Shown here in pieces: positions 45,601 through 54,152 of a stretch of 64,000 nucleotides of DNA; position 1 is the stretch's first letter; each line of letters starts with the position of its first letter. The stretch is from Pseudomonas sp. GM79. Its GTDB lineage: Bacteria; Pseudomonadota; Gammaproteobacteria; Pseudomonadales; Pseudomonadaceae. Where the stretch lies: contig NZ_AKJE01000040.1 in assembly GCF_000282495.1 (NCBI RefSeq), forward strand, positions 62,001-126,000, read 5' to 3'. The notes below the pieces were generated by a model. That model saw only the letters and a program-made list of their open reading frames with translations, was not told where the DNA came from and did not search any database. Position numbers and translations under genes: made by a program.

Positions 45601-46665
45601 ATCAGCGCCGAGGCATACATTAGATCGATCTTGGAGCCGAGCACGCCCCTCATACAACATGCATCGCCGAGCATCCTAGGACCCAACCTGCAGCAACTTT
45701 TTGTTCAGGGTAAAAGCTATCCGAGTCTTTTTTCGTGGCTACACAGCTGTCTTGCGGAGCGTTGGCCTTCGAAGTCAGACAGCCTCCCAAGCTACGACCC
45801 ACAGGCCATTTTCGATGAAGCTGGCACGTTTGCAGTGACTAACTCCGCCGAGACGAAGCAGGGGGTTTTGCATTCCATGCGCCATATGGTTGAGAGAGGC
45901 CTTGTTGGAAGCGAGGGGCGCGCAAAACTCATTGCCGCTGCTTGTTCGGCCTGGTCAGCCAATCCGAATTCCGCATTGGACACCTTCGAGAGGGGCTATT
46001 GCGAGCTTACCCCTGATCAAGCTGCCAACCTTGCTTCACACATCTCATGGGATAAACCCGAGCACCTCGACGCACTCCAAAAGGCTTGGACGGCCATTGC
46101 CGCCGATAAGAAAGGCCCCGCACCTAGTGAGGTAATGGTGCGAATTCTTCAGCGAGGTCTACTTGGGAATACAGAACAGCCTGACTTGGCGACCCGTATG
46201 TGGATTCAATCCCAACAGGACACAGGGCACGAGCTTATGGCGAATCTACTAGCAAGCAAGACTCTGGAGGATAGCCATAGACGGAGGTTATGGGCTTGTT
46301 CGATTGAGCAGGTCAAAGAGCTCGGCGCTCCGTTCTTCCTAGAGTTAATCCCCAAAGTAAGCGCACTCACCAACGCTGATGAGACGATCAAGGCAGTGTT
46401 TGACGACTTCAGCATCGTCATGACCGTACTGGACTCTAATGATCTACAGGCTGAAATGGCAACGCGCTTGATGAACCAATTCGCAGGTGCCTCTACCAAT
46501 TCAACGAAAGGGCGTATCGCCGAAATAAGCAACCAGCTAGTCGGCCAAGCTGCTTTAAAGAACTTCCAGCCAGAGTCGCTTCACAAGGATGAGTACGAGA
46601 TGTTGGCGGTGCATTTTGGCGCTCGCCCCATGAAAAAATTCGAGAAGCTACTGGTCAATGAGTGA
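42601..46665 (+). CDS. KAP-family P-loop NTPase with two membrane segments
   Basis: 1354 residues. KAP NTPase domain at the N-terminus: Walker A GGWGTGKSS (52-60), FNAWRFGG (90-97), two hydrophobic membrane segments inserted near 150-176 and 183-200 (the KAP hallmark), and Walker B LVVFVDDLDR (255-264). The other 1000 residues are helical repeats. KAP proteins sit at the inner membrane, and several bacterial members act in phage exclusion. ATG 42601 lies after AAAGGA; a TTG directly before it is unlikely. No partner gene is adjacent. Copies C and D of the palindromic repeat lie about 210 bp before and 200 bp after it, which suggests a single-gene defence cassette. Confidence 0.88.
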   Translation: MPTDNRIMPAILDREISGADQDAFGHRHFAQGLQSLIESEQLAPPFSIGLLGGWGTGKSSIKELYTNHLKNDASKQGGKHRKDRFHCITFNAWRFGGHDQDIKRALLRHVYLELGGKEDHLHDKLFRQISETTQKPKGWLKITLETLKAWALPVPALIAAMSLLFGICYLTLFVFNVQSEFLKSVVFLCVTAAYTYLLKHIKPPAVASSTPITRVELPNTTSEQYEDLLLDQIRNYKSGDCRSLEGRSGKSCERLVVFVDDLDRLSAEEMVLGLDAVRTFMEIPANRLPKGIGLVFVISCDEAKVADALARGRRNSDLPGSVVTHNDARRYLDRIFQFRLEIPPPPRHDMREFARFHLAKLTSVTADLEARGFQLAPIIDRMIHVSVQDPRNALQIVNAFAQAWWIARKREAEGLGTNKPGGLHEGAVTSHPISLGALCAMKVSFPDFYRDLQEDPAFLQRFTDVVIRGLKLDDQPLQTQDRLKERYYKLTDGEFTLKAEHRPLRQFIASLVGLRWPPSLQSLLLLSEDHITRRLGPKIAPIYGDFISGNTQGVLEGLARHSDNAPLHEDEARALYQMLEDLRQELPELRARASRVVADLVERLPEPPAYQLISMLCREMADSLDLRSQLGLEKIGKILQSAVSDDQRVIASRLVGDVLGGTDAVKLLRETMEPPSLDEAIAMVHMAVPMILTVRVSIGLERRADEQLLGWLLDRNISIGTKHAQLSFNELEQWLESYGEKLVADLGLDYINALADELERSQNPQFDMASSISRARGIFDQMMAQGAESRTRLWAPLARYVSLSEEVAVRMAWEVTLSNHRYADDEDVCQFVSDFVARLLRDFNDEESTIEHEVAASILLAFVRERVDALDDETVKATADLADQWGKSDVLPEQACALLSELRKSNEADFMRVLGGWAPQLFVSLPIECVKLIATQFETLPAPTQSAIGSSLSTFLTSVAVTDPALERYKIFSLATPQAAWKVGPLHGYVNSLLPHLVSQISAEAYIRSILEPSTPLIQHASPSILGPNLQQLFVQGKSYPSLFSWLHSCLAERWPSKSDSLPSYDPQAIFDEAGTFAVTNSAETKQGVLHSMRHMVERGLVGSEGRAKLIAAACSAWSANPNSALDTFERGYCELTPDQAANLASHISWDKPEHLDALQKAWTAIAADKKGPAPSEVMVRILQRGLLGNTEQPDLATRMWIQSQQDTGHELMANLLASKTLEDSHRRRLWACSIEQVKELGAPFFLELIPKVSALTNADETIKAVFDDFSIVMTVLDSNDLQAEMATRLMNQFAGASTNSTKGRIAEISNQLVGQAALKNFQPESLHKDEYEMLAVHFGARPMKKFEKLLVNE

Positions 46666-47006
46666 TGTGTAACCATGGCTCGGCTTGAGCCACAAGGCGA
46701 AAGCACGGCGGGGCCCGAAATCAACCTTGAGCAGTCCCTGTGAGAGCCTGTCCCAACTCACCGTTTGGCTGTTGGATAAAGGTCTTGAACTTGAGTTTGA
46801 CGTTGAACCGGGAGATTACATCCAGAGTAAGCGCCGCCGCGCTTACCAATGCCTCAAACGTGACCGTCCGGTTTTGGCCGATTTCTGCCTGTCGCCACCC
46901 TCAGATGTGGCTTGGGCTAGCGACCAGTTAAACATTGAGAGTTGGATGGAGTGATGGTGTTAAATCCAGTCCGGGATACGGCTACCGCCCCCTAATGTTT
47001 GAGGCT
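46666..47006. repeat. intergenic with palindromic repeat copy D (left arm)
   Basis: No gene is supported; a plus-strand frame of 89 codons has no ribosome binding site. At 46862-46895 GACCGTCCGGTTTTGGCCG and ATTTCTGCCTGTCGC form the left arm of the dispersed repeat, nearly matching copy C. The right arm is absent. Confidence 0.55.
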
Positions 47007-47423
47007 TCAATCGACACGAACCTGTTGGGTGACCCGCGGTAACCGAATGCGGTTTAATGCCAGGCGGGGGAGCCAAGTGAGAGTACCCACTTGCATCGAC
47101 TTGACCGATACCACTTCCACAAACCTGAATTTTTTTCTGGCCGTCTTAGTAGCTTCTTGTTCTGCAACTAGGGAGCTCAGCGTATCGACCTCATGTACCA
47201 TCTCGTGCATCTCGCCTTCAAATTCATTTCCCACACGGAGCGTGACTCTCAACCTAGGTGTGAAGCCTTTTGAGACTGTCTTTTTCTTCGCTGCCTTCAC
47301 CGGTTGCACGATCACAACATCCGGGACTGTGTCCTGCACATCTGAGTGAATTGCCGGCGCAGAGGGCTCAGAATCACCGAATAGCGCCCGGCGCATCTCA
47401 TCTTCCATCAACTCTGTGTTCAT
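47007..47423 (-). CDS. hypothetical protein of the conjugative element
   Basis: 138 residues. Starts MNTELMEDEMRRALFGD, a start I associate with small proteins near relaxase genes in Pseudomonas integrative elements. The middle is basic (VKAAKKKTVSKGF), followed by a short beta-rich domain (PRLRVTLRVGNEFEGEMHEMV) and a helical tail. Soluble, function unknown. It lies 320 bp downstream of the MobH gene and in the same direction. Confidence 0.65.
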   Translation of the reverse strand: MNTELMEDEMRRALFGDSEPSAPAIHSDVQDTVPDVVIVQPVKAAKKKTVSKGFTPRLRVTLRVGNEFEGEMHEMVHEVDTLSSLVAEQEATKTARKKFRFVEVVSVKSMQVGTLTWLPRLALNRIRLPRVTQQVRVD

Positions 47424-47746
47424 ACCATTTCTCAGAAGGGTGTTGTCTATAAGGGCTTTCTTTGGGCCGGTTCGAACTGCCAGCCTTCCGACTTGGCGAT
47501 GTAAAAACCTGTACCAATAGATAGGTTTTTACGCGAAAAGCCGTGTTGGCTTGGGTGCTAACTCCTTGTTTTCATTGACCCTAGCTGCCTAGAGGACACC
47601 CCCTGACATGGCGGTGTAATTCTGTTCGTACTGTAACGTCAAGACTTTGTGATTGCACTCCTTGCGATCTAGGTGTGAGTTCTTCGCGCGACGGCGGCTT
47701 TGTCACTCGTACTTCACCTTCCGCGTCTCCAGCAACACGACGAGTT
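47424..47746. other. gap with a hairpin
   Basis: No gene. An inverted repeat GTAAAAACCT/AGGTTTTTAC with a 12-base spacer lies at 47501-47532. Its GTAAAAAC/GTTTTTAC tips recall those of the IS1182-type element, but this is too short to call. Confidence 0.4.
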
Positions 47747-49471
47747 TCAATCTTTTTCGATTGTGAGAAAAGGATTGTCGGGTGGTGTCAATTCAAAAAA
47801 AAGCTTGGGCTCTTCAATGAGATACCCCTTCAGGATGGTTTTCTTCCTAGGGCCCTGGACATGGCATGCCCAGATATTTAGGCCGTTGTCTCGCTTCCTG
47901 TGGACCTTCAGTTTTTCAAATTGCTTCTGCACCCAACGCCATTCTTCAACTTCTTGATCGGTCCCCTGAGAGAGACCAGGAAACTCCTGCGCGTAGCGTT
48001 GGAAGAGACCAGGCGTGACCAGAAATACGCTGCCACTCACCGTGTGGATTTTGGCCTTGCTGTCATTGATGATCAGCTTGTGACTCAGGATGCCTTCCTT
48101 GACCCAATTCAGGAATGCCTGACCTAGGTCTTCCGACGAGGGACTCGGGATTTCGAGAGTGTTTGGTGATGATCCGTCACTGACCTCAGACTCTTCCAAA
48201 TCGAATATATCCAACAGCGTGCCGAGATAGTCGTCGTCTTCTTTCGTCATGGGATCTGTCGGCGAAGAGCTGTGACGCGATCCTGTACTGACAGTCTTAG
48301 GTGCTGGTGGTGATGCCGAAACGTCATTCGAGTGACCATCGGCTGCAACGTTCACCGTTCCGCTGAAAGCGTCAGGCCGATCTTCGTTCCCCCAAATCAA
48401 CGCCGGTTGAAGGCGCAGAAAGGTAAAGCTCTGCTGCCAGTCTCCTTGTGTCACTTGCGCAGTCCAGATGGCTTTGCCTTCTGGGGTCGACTCGACCAGT
48501 CCGTGCGATTGCAGCTCGTCGAACACAGTGATATTAGATGAGGGAATGCCCTCAATCGATTGCGACAGCAGATAGGCTCGCAGTTTGTCGGTGACGGTCT
48601 TGCTGACCAGCCAGAGTGCGTCCCGGGTCAACCATCCCGCGGCACCCGGCTGGTTGAGTTTCAGCTCGTGTTGAACCAGATAACGCAGTCCGCTGATCAA
48701 GTGATGTTGCAGCGAATGAATCGGCGCTTGCAGGGCCTTGTTCGGGTTGCCACCGATATTCTGCGCAGTGGAAACACGGTCGGCCTGCATCACCAACTCG
48801 CCCAGCACGCCGGCACGTTCGTACTGCCCCGCCAGGACATACAGCAAGCTGGCCCACAACGACGGAAATCCACTGAGCCAATCGAGGATCGGACGGTCGA
48901 GAATTTGGGTGTAGAGCAAGCCTGCGGCAGCGCCGTGCAGGTGGTAGTCGCGACCTTTGAGGTAGCGAAAACGGTAGGGCTGATCCAGGGGACCCTGCCA
49001 GGGGTGCCAACGGCTGCCATCCTGACGCTCGACCTGCAGGTCCACGGCGATCTTGCCGATGTCATGCAGCAGGGCACCATAAGCAATACCCGCTGACCAG
49101 GCATCAGTCTGGGCGGCTTGGTCTTCGGGCGCGGCCCCGGTGGGCAGCAGATACGACTGACGCAGTTTCAAACTGCAAGCGACCAGTTCCAGTCCATGGT
49201 CGAGCATGCCGCCGAGATACGCATGGTGGTGCGACTCGCTGGCCGGGAGTTGCTGGACCTGATCGGCGTAGCGATGGATCGGATTTAAATAGAGTTGGGT
49301 GAATTGGACGTGGGAGAGGGCGGTGTACTGCCAGATGCGATCGAGTAACTGGCGACGGTGCTCCGCTGCTAACAAGCTGTGGGCCGACTCGATGGGCAGA
49401 TAACCTTCGGCGACGCTCACGGCCGGTGGCGGAGGGAGCTTCTGCCTTTTGTAGCGAAACAGACTGAGCAT
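47747..49471 (-). CDS. MobH-family relaxase (TraI_2 type)
   Basis: 574 residues. Initiates conjugative transfer by nicking at oriT. N-terminal TraI_2 domain (about 20-310) with the MobH pattern HHHAYLGGMLDHGLELV and the HD-like metal motif LLHDIGKIAVD near 135. A low-complexity linker (380-440) leads to a C-terminal domain (about 450-570; QAFLNWVKEGILSHKLIIND) of the TraI_2_C type. Length is close to that of PFGI-1-type relaxases. It marks the region as part of a MobH integrative conjugative element. The origin of transfer cannot be located with confidence. Confidence 0.93.
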   Translation of the reverse strand: MLSLFRYKRQKLPPPPAVSVAEGYLPIESAHSLLAAEHRRQLLDRIWQYTALSHVQFTQLYLNPIHRYADQVQQLPASESHHHAYLGGMLDHGLELVACSLKLRQSYLLPTGAAPEDQAAQTDAWSAGIAYGALLHDIGKIAVDLQVERQDGSRWHPWQGPLDQPYRFRYLKGRDYHLHGAAAGLLYTQILDRPILDWLSGFPSLWASLLYVLAGQYERAGVLGELVMQADRVSTAQNIGGNPNKALQAPIHSLQHHLISGLRYLVQHELKLNQPGAAGWLTRDALWLVSKTVTDKLRAYLLSQSIEGIPSSNITVFDELQSHGLVESTPEGKAIWTAQVTQGDWQQSFTFLRLQPALIWGNEDRPDAFSGTVNVAADGHSNDVSASPPAPKTVSTGSRHSSSPTDPMTKEDDDYLGTLLDIFDLEESEVSDGSSPNTLEIPSPSSEDLGQAFLNWVKEGILSHKLIINDSKAKIHTVSGSVFLVTPGLFQRYAQEFPGLSQGTDQEVEEWRWVQKQFEKLKVHRKRDNGLNIWACHVQGPRKKTILKGYLIEEPKLFFELTPPDNPFLTIEKD

Positions 49472-49695
49472 CGTGACCTCCGGGAAGTGACTGGGTCAGT
49501 GGCCTTTTAGCCTTTTCGGATAGGGCTCTTACCCTTGAATCCCCATTCCCTTCCAACCCTTACCCGTCCTTTTGGCTCGTGTCCCTTTGTGCCGCAATCG
49601 GAATATGGATACTGCTCGACATCGTTTTGTTGGAGGGCTGGTACGGAAAAGACAAGAGTCGGTACACTGCGGTGCGAATTTTCTCGGGGCTTGCC

Positions 49696-49893
49696 ATGAA
49701 TCTGACTGACGCCACGCTGGTGCTGCTCCTTGCGGCACGTATCCATGGGACAGACGAAGCCGTCAGGGCCTCGGCGAAGAGCGTGGTCAAGAAGTTGCCG
49801 CGCAGTAAGCGCGATCTGATCTACAAGGTGATCGACAGCCGGAGACCACTCGAGCTGGTGGATTTTCTGGCGCAGAACCTGGATGCGGAATGA
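49696..49893 (+). CDS. small hypothetical protein of the conjugative element
   Basis: 65 residues, helical, basic (ARIHGTDEAVRASAKSVVKK). Divergent from the relaxase gene. ATG 49696 follows GGGG by six bases; the frame is open from 49579, but that part looks like non-coding sequence. Function unknown. Confidence 0.5.
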   Translation: MNLTDATLVLLLAARIHGTDEAVRASAKSVVKKLPRSKRDLIYKVIDSRRPLELVDFLAQNLDAE

Positions 49894-49966
49894 CAGGCTG
49901 CTGGTGTGCGCGCCTCTCTTGTTCTTTGCGTCAGAGTCCCGCGGCATGGAGCTCTTCTTCTGAGCA

Positions 49967-49998
49967 TAAAAAAGGGCCCAACTCGTGTCAGGCCCTTT
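49967..49998 (-). terminator. intrinsic terminator of the ardC gene
   Basis: On the minus strand AAAGGGCC and GGCCCTTT enclose 12 bases and are followed by a T run. It lies 28 bp after the ardC stop. Confidence 0.8.
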
Positions 49999-50025
49999 GA
50001 AGCGTTTGCAACGGTGAGGTATCGA

Positions 50026-50985
50026 TTAAGCTCCATCGTTCATGCAAGGCGAGTCATCCATGACCGCTTGCTTTAGTTGCTGCTCCAGGTTGAGTACATA
50101 CTCCGAGGCGCTTCGGGCCTGGCCACTGGCGCGGAAGATCGCGCGTTTGTCAGCCTTGAGCAGGCCGAGCCAGGAGTCAATGTAGCCCTCGTGCCTAAGT
50201 TCTCCCTGTATACCGGTGTAGGCACATAAAAACGCAGCGCCCATTTCGGCGATCAACTCCTCAAACGCGTAGCCTGGCGAGCCGAACGGACAGGATGACG
50301 TCACGCCTTCGCGCTGCAACCGAGCGTGATGCCCGGTCCAGTGCGTCAGCTCGTGAAGTGCGGTGGCGTAGTACCCGCCTTCATCGTGGAATTGCGCTTT
50401 TGTCGGCAGTTGGATGAGATCCCTGATCGGGTGGTAAAAGGCTTCGTCGACAGGCCGATGAACGATGCGTGCACCTGAACTTAACAGCAGATTTTCCGCA
50501 ACGCTGTTGGCCTGGAAGGGATCGGTCGGTTCCGTTTCGAGCAGGGTTTCATTGAGCGCTTCGAGCCCCTCCGTTTGCTCGATGTTGAACAGAAAATGCG
50601 TCCTGAGTATGCCGAAGTGAGCGACCTTGGGCTGACCATTTTCATCGAGTACGGGTTGGCCTGACTCGGTCTGTTCCTCGCGCTCCATCGGCTTGTAGAG
50701 CACAGCCAGAGTGCTGTGCTCACCCTTACGGATGTGCCCACCGGCCTTTTTAGCTTGGTTGAAGGTCAGCCAACGATCTTGAGTGAACCCCTGCAACCTG
50801 GCCTCGGTCCAGAGCAGCGGTAAATTGATGCCCGAATACGGACGTCGCGTGATGGCATTGATGGGGTAGGGTTGATGGCCGATGTAAGCGGAGCCACTTG
50901 AGGACCAGGGTTTGATCCAGGGAGCAACGTCTTGGTCTAACGCGGTAACGATCTTGTCAGTTACGTCTTGGTAGATATCGCGCAT
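50026..50985 (-). CDS. ardC: ArdC-like antirestriction protein
   Basis: 319 residues. N-terminal single-stranded-DNA-binding domain (about 1-135; MRDIYQDVTDKIVTALD, then RRPYSGINLPLLW) and C-terminal zincin metallopeptidase domain with HELTHWTGH (near 215) and the third ligand in FEELIAEMGAAFL. ArdC proteins protect incoming element DNA from host restriction during conjugation. Its place beside the relaxase fits early expression in a recipient. Own terminator downstream. Confidence 0.93.
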   Translation of the reverse strand: MRDIYQDVTDKIVTALDQDVAPWIKPWSSSGSAYIGHQPYPINAITRRPYSGINLPLLWTEARLQGFTQDRWLTFNQAKKAGGHIRKGEHSTLAVLYKPMEREEQTESGQPVLDENGQPKVAHFGILRTHFLFNIEQTEGLEALNETLLETEPTDPFQANSVAENLLLSSGARIVHRPVDEAFYHPIRDLIQLPTKAQFHDEGGYYATALHELTHWTGHHARLQREGVTSSCPFGSPGYAFEELIAEMGAAFLCAYTGIQGELRHEGYIDSWLGLLKADKRAIFRASGQARSASEYVLNLEQQLKQAVMDDSPCMNDGA

Positions 50986-51116
50986 GGCAATTTCCTCGAG
51001 AGAAAAATGGAGGAACGCCTTGCCCGTCGGGAGGGGGTTCCCCGGTGGGTGATGGGCTGGATTGATGCAGGTCTTGCATGCCGTCCGAATGTGGAGGTGG
51101 GCGCCGCCAATTGCGC

Positions 51117-51446
51117 TTAGCGCTGGTGTTCTCCTGCAAGCGCTATCAGTAAGGCGCCAGGCTGACCCGGTTCTTGGAGTAGGCTGAGACTCAATTGCAG
51201 CAACGGGTCGTGGTCGAAGTGATCGGTTGGTTCAATGTGGAATACCTCGAACAGCACATAGGGCTTTTGTGGATAGGCCAGGTGGGCTTCGAAGGCTGCG
51301 CGCAATACGTGGCTCAACCGATCGATCTGCAGCTTCCCAGCGTGATCGGAACGCTCGAGCTGTACTGCGCGTTGCCACGCGTCAGGTGTGAACACGATGG
51401 GCAACCGAAGGGTGTTCAGTGTTTCCGGTGTAAGTGAGTCGGGCAT
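51117..51446 (-). CDS. hypothetical protein of the conjugative element
   Basis: 109 residues, soluble. MPDSLTPETLNTLRLPIVF, then a helix (HVLRAAFEAHLAYPQ) and a hydrophobic end. No family recognised. It lies upstream of ardC in the same direction; the gap of 131 bp contains the ardC start region. Confidence 0.6.
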   Translation of the reverse strand: MPDSLTPETLNTLRLPIVFTPDAWQRAVQLERSDHAGKLQIDRLSHVLRAAFEAHLAYPQKPYVLFEVFHIEPTDHFDHDPLLQLSLSLLQEPGQPGALLIALAGEHQR

Positions 51447-51559
51447 GGTATGTCTCCGTTGAAAACGCGAAGAAACCTGTCCCGTGCGGGGAAAGATTTC
51501 CCCGCAGTGGGTTGAAGAAAATCAAGAGGGTTTTCTCACGAGCAGAGCTCGAAAGGCGC

Positions 51560-51745
51560 TCAGGAGAGCAGTAGGCGTTCATCACCGTAGAAACGGTCAC
51601 CGTGCGAGCTACCGAACGCTAATCGCACTTGGGGAGAACCATCACCGAAGTGAACGTAGCCTTGAAGGCTCTGGCTACCTGGGAAGGTGCTGTCGATAAC
51701 AGCGATCCATACCTTGTATTTAGCCGGACGATTTATATGGGTCAA
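51560..51745 (-). CDS. small hypothetical protein (TTG start)
   Basis: 61 residues: KYKVWIAVIDSTFPGSQSLQ, then GYVHFGDGSPQVRLAFG. It reads like a compact beta-barrel protein and has good codon character, but the only start is TTG 51745 without a clear ribosome binding site. Unknown function. Confidence 0.45.
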   Translation of the reverse strand: MTHINRPAKYKVWIAVIDSTFPGSQSLQGYVHFGDGSPQVRLAFGSSHGDRFYGDERLLLS

Positions 51746-51901
51746 TCACTGTAAAGAAGCTGTTTCACGGGACTTGTCTTCTGTCTTCCAGTGAAGATTT
51801 TTTGGCCGGGAAAACTGATAAACGGTCAAGCACGGACAGTTTTCAGTAGTAGGCTCTTACTCCTGTCTCAATCATGAAAACGCTCAGAAGAGGGCGAGAA
51901 C

Positions 51902-52300
51902 ATGCAGACGCAGAACCCCGTTCAAGTTTCCCGTGCCCACCGCTGGGCCTACGCATGTGGCATGTCGGTAAAGCGTGGTTACCGTAAGTTGAAAACGTTT
52001 GAGTACCGCGTGGTTGAGCGTGCGGTGACGGCAGGTATGCCCGCAGGTAAATTACTTGTTCGCGGGAGTTTTTTGATTGCCAAACTGGCATTGATCGGAG
52101 GATTGCTCTTTGTTAGTGCTTGGATGGTTACTTTCATTGTGATGATGCTGGCTGTCACTACTTTGCTATGGCTCAGGGTTTTTATTGGTGCCGATCAACA
52201 AGAGAAAAATCCAGGGCCAGACTACCTAGGTGCTGACCTCTACATCGGTGACTTCGACGACAACGGGCATTATATAGGCGACAGCAAGTCATCTAATTGA
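51902..52300 (+). CDS. DUF3742-family protein of integrative elements
   Basis: 132 residues. Basic N-terminus (AHRWAYACGMSVKRGYRK), one or two membrane segments (about 62-95; LIGGLLFVSAWMVTFIVMML) and an acidic tail ending in DFDDNGHYIGD. This pattern and position, converging on the TraG-like gene, are standard in PFGI-1-type elements. It overlaps the end of the TraG-like gene by 12 bp. ATG 51902 is preceded by a GAGAAC sequence. Confidence 0.8.
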   Translation: MQTQNPVQVSRAHRWAYACGMSVKRGYRKLKTFEYRVVERAVTAGMPAGKLLVRGSFLIAKLALIGGLLFVSAWMVTFIVMMLAVTTLLWLRVFIGADQQEKNPGPDYLGADLYIGDFDDNGHYIGDSKSSN

Positions 52301-53830
52301 GCGCTTAGCAGCACCCAATATTTGATCCGTACCTTTGCTCGCCGAGTCACTTGCAGCTTTGCTACCGTTCGCCAACATACCTTGAATCCCGTTGCCGACT
52401 GAATATCCTGCCCAGCTCATGGCTCCTAGAAATAGCATCGGCAGCACGATGAACATCGCACCCATCACATACTCAATTACCTGCGCCGTAACTGTCCCCT
52501 CCATGAAGCCGGATGTGGGCAGCGATAACAGCACTTGATTGGAAGCCGAAACTTGGTTGTACAAGGTGTCGAGCATGCTGGAGTCGACCCAGCGTGCTAA
52601 CTCCCACCAGAAGCTCAACATGTGCAGCGTGAACAGCGCGAACGTCACCGTCATGACGGTCTTCAGCTGGTAGGTACTGACCAGCAGTATCAACGGCAAG
52701 CTGATGATGACACCCATGATGAGGAAAGCCTGCACCATCGGCAGGGCGGCGCGTAGCGCATTCATCGTCGGGAAGTTGCTGAAGGAGCCGAGGGCCAAGC
52801 CGGTATTGGTGGCCAGGTTATTAAGCCCCTGATTGATCGAACCGCCACGAGCGCTGGAACCATACTCCTGGTACACCTGTCCGGGCGACATGGACATCGA
52901 TTGCTGGCGCGGACTGACCAACTCACGGAGGGTGGCATCCTCGATCTCGTTGCTCGAGCGGCCAGTCAGCCAACCTTTCAGCTGAGTCAGCAGAGAGGGA
53001 TCAACCTGCTGGATCAACCGCTCGCGCAAGCCAACACCGCTGTCGCTCCACCACTGCTTGCAAGTGGGGTAGCCCGCGCCATTCTCCAGCCGCGGCAAGG
53101 AAACATCGCGGCTTTCGTCATACGGCCAACTGATTCGCGGTGTGCGTGAACGATCCGTATCGTAGTAGCCGGGAGTGTCGAGAAAATAGCTTGAGCCGAT
53201 CCAGGACGCGTCGTGACTTTGTGCCTTGTCCAACTGCGGGCGGTTGGTGAACAGCCGAGAACGCGAATAGCCATAGCAGTCGCGGGTGAAGTCGGCGACT
53301 TCCTGCAGCAGTACCTGGTTGTCGATGCGCGAACTGTCGATCTCCATGCGCATCTGCCGGATATCCGGTGCACAGGGGATGGCAGCGGTGGCCGCCGCGG
53401 TCACCCCTTTACTCAAGGCATGCACCAGAAACCACCAGATCGGTACGTTGGCGGAACGTTCGCCGATGGTATTGAAAGTGGCACTCCAGGCGGTTTCCGC
53501 CGGCTTGGCCACACTGACACCGCAGCGCTGGCTCGCCGCATCGTCGAATGCCATTGAGGCGAGGCTCAGCGGAAAGACAGGTGCGCAGCCGAACAACACA
53601 ACGATGTAGGCCAGCCACAGCCGGTTTTCAATCCTAGATATCGAGAGCAGGCCCTTGTTGCCTTCATCCGCGCCTTGCTGACGGGCCGATAACCATTCTT
53701 GCAAAATGATTGCGCCAAAGGGCGCGGCGAACAGTCCGGTGTCGGACAGGACGCTCCAGAGGCCGTTGTTGATGATCCAGGCCAGCAGGGAGAGGTAAAA
53801 CTCCAGGTAGCTGTTGGTGCTCAGGAGCAT
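52289..53830 (-). CDS. TraG N-terminal-like conjugal transfer membrane protein
   Basis: 513 residues. Hydrophobic segments near 15-50, 72-100, 125-150 and 355-480 with a soluble periplasmic part (about 150-340). This matches the TraG_N-like transfer protein found last in the transfer block of MobH elements; it likely acts in mating-pair stabilisation at the inner membrane. It follows the small membrane gene by ten bases in the same operon. Confidence 0.85.
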   Translation of the reverse strand: MLLSTNSYLEFYLSLLAWIINNGLWSVLSDTGLFAAPFGAIILQEWLSARQQGADEGNKGLLSISRIENRLWLAYIVVLFGCAPVFPLSLASMAFDDAASQRCGVSVAKPAETAWSATFNTIGERSANVPIWWFLVHALSKGVTAAATAAIPCAPDIRQMRMEIDSSRIDNQVLLQEVADFTRDCYGYSRSRLFTNRPQLDKAQSHDASWIGSSYFLDTPGYYDTDRSRTPRISWPYDESRDVSLPRLENGAGYPTCKQWWSDSGVGLRERLIQQVDPSLLTQLKGWLTGRSSNEIEDATLRELVSPRQQSMSMSPGQVYQEYGSSARGGSINQGLNNLATNTGLALGSFSNFPTMNALRAALPMVQAFLIMGVIISLPLILLVSTYQLKTVMTVTFALFTLHMLSFWWELARWVDSSMLDTLYNQVSASNQVLLSLPTSGFMEGTVTAQVIEYVMGAMFIVLPMLFLGAMSWAGYSVGNGIQGMLANGSKAASDSASKGTDQILGAAKRSIR

Positions 53831-53840
53831 GGTGGTGACC

Positions 53841-54149
53841 TCACAGTCGGGTGAACTCGACGACGGTCAAGAGCACGAGCCCTAATGCTCCGATGCGTTT
53901 CACGCGTAGTCGATCCTGTGGTCGATGTCGGTAGCGCCGAAGCAGATCCCACCAGAGCGCAAAGAGGGCGCCATAGAGCAGGGCACGCCACCACCGCAGA
54001 TAGGGCCGTGCGGATTCGAATGCCTGCTGCCAGACCTCGAAACTACCCAGCACAGTTCGGCCGATCCAGGCGACCAGTGCGGCGGTCAGGATCGTCACCG
54101 CGGCAATCCCCAGACCTGAAAGCAGAGTGAATAGCGGTGAGCGTTTCAT
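53841..54149 (-). CDS. small inner-membrane protein of the transfer operon
   Basis: 102 residues with three probable membrane segments (about 8-32, 52-70 and 84-98), for example IAAVTILTAALVAWIG and YGALFALWWDLLRRY. Basic loops. Lies between the TraG-like and TIGR03755-like genes with gaps of three and ten bases. Function unknown. Confidence 0.75.
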   Translation of the reverse strand: MKRSPLFTLLSGLGIAAVTILTAALVAWIGRTVLGSFEVWQQAFESARPYLRWWRALLYGALFALWWDLLRRYRHRPQDRLRVKRIGALGLVLLTVVEFTRL

Positions 54150-54152
54150 GGC

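Noticed and set aside
46685..46954. 89-codon plus-strand frame behind the KAP gene
   Set aside because: No ribosome binding site, and it overlaps repeat copy D.
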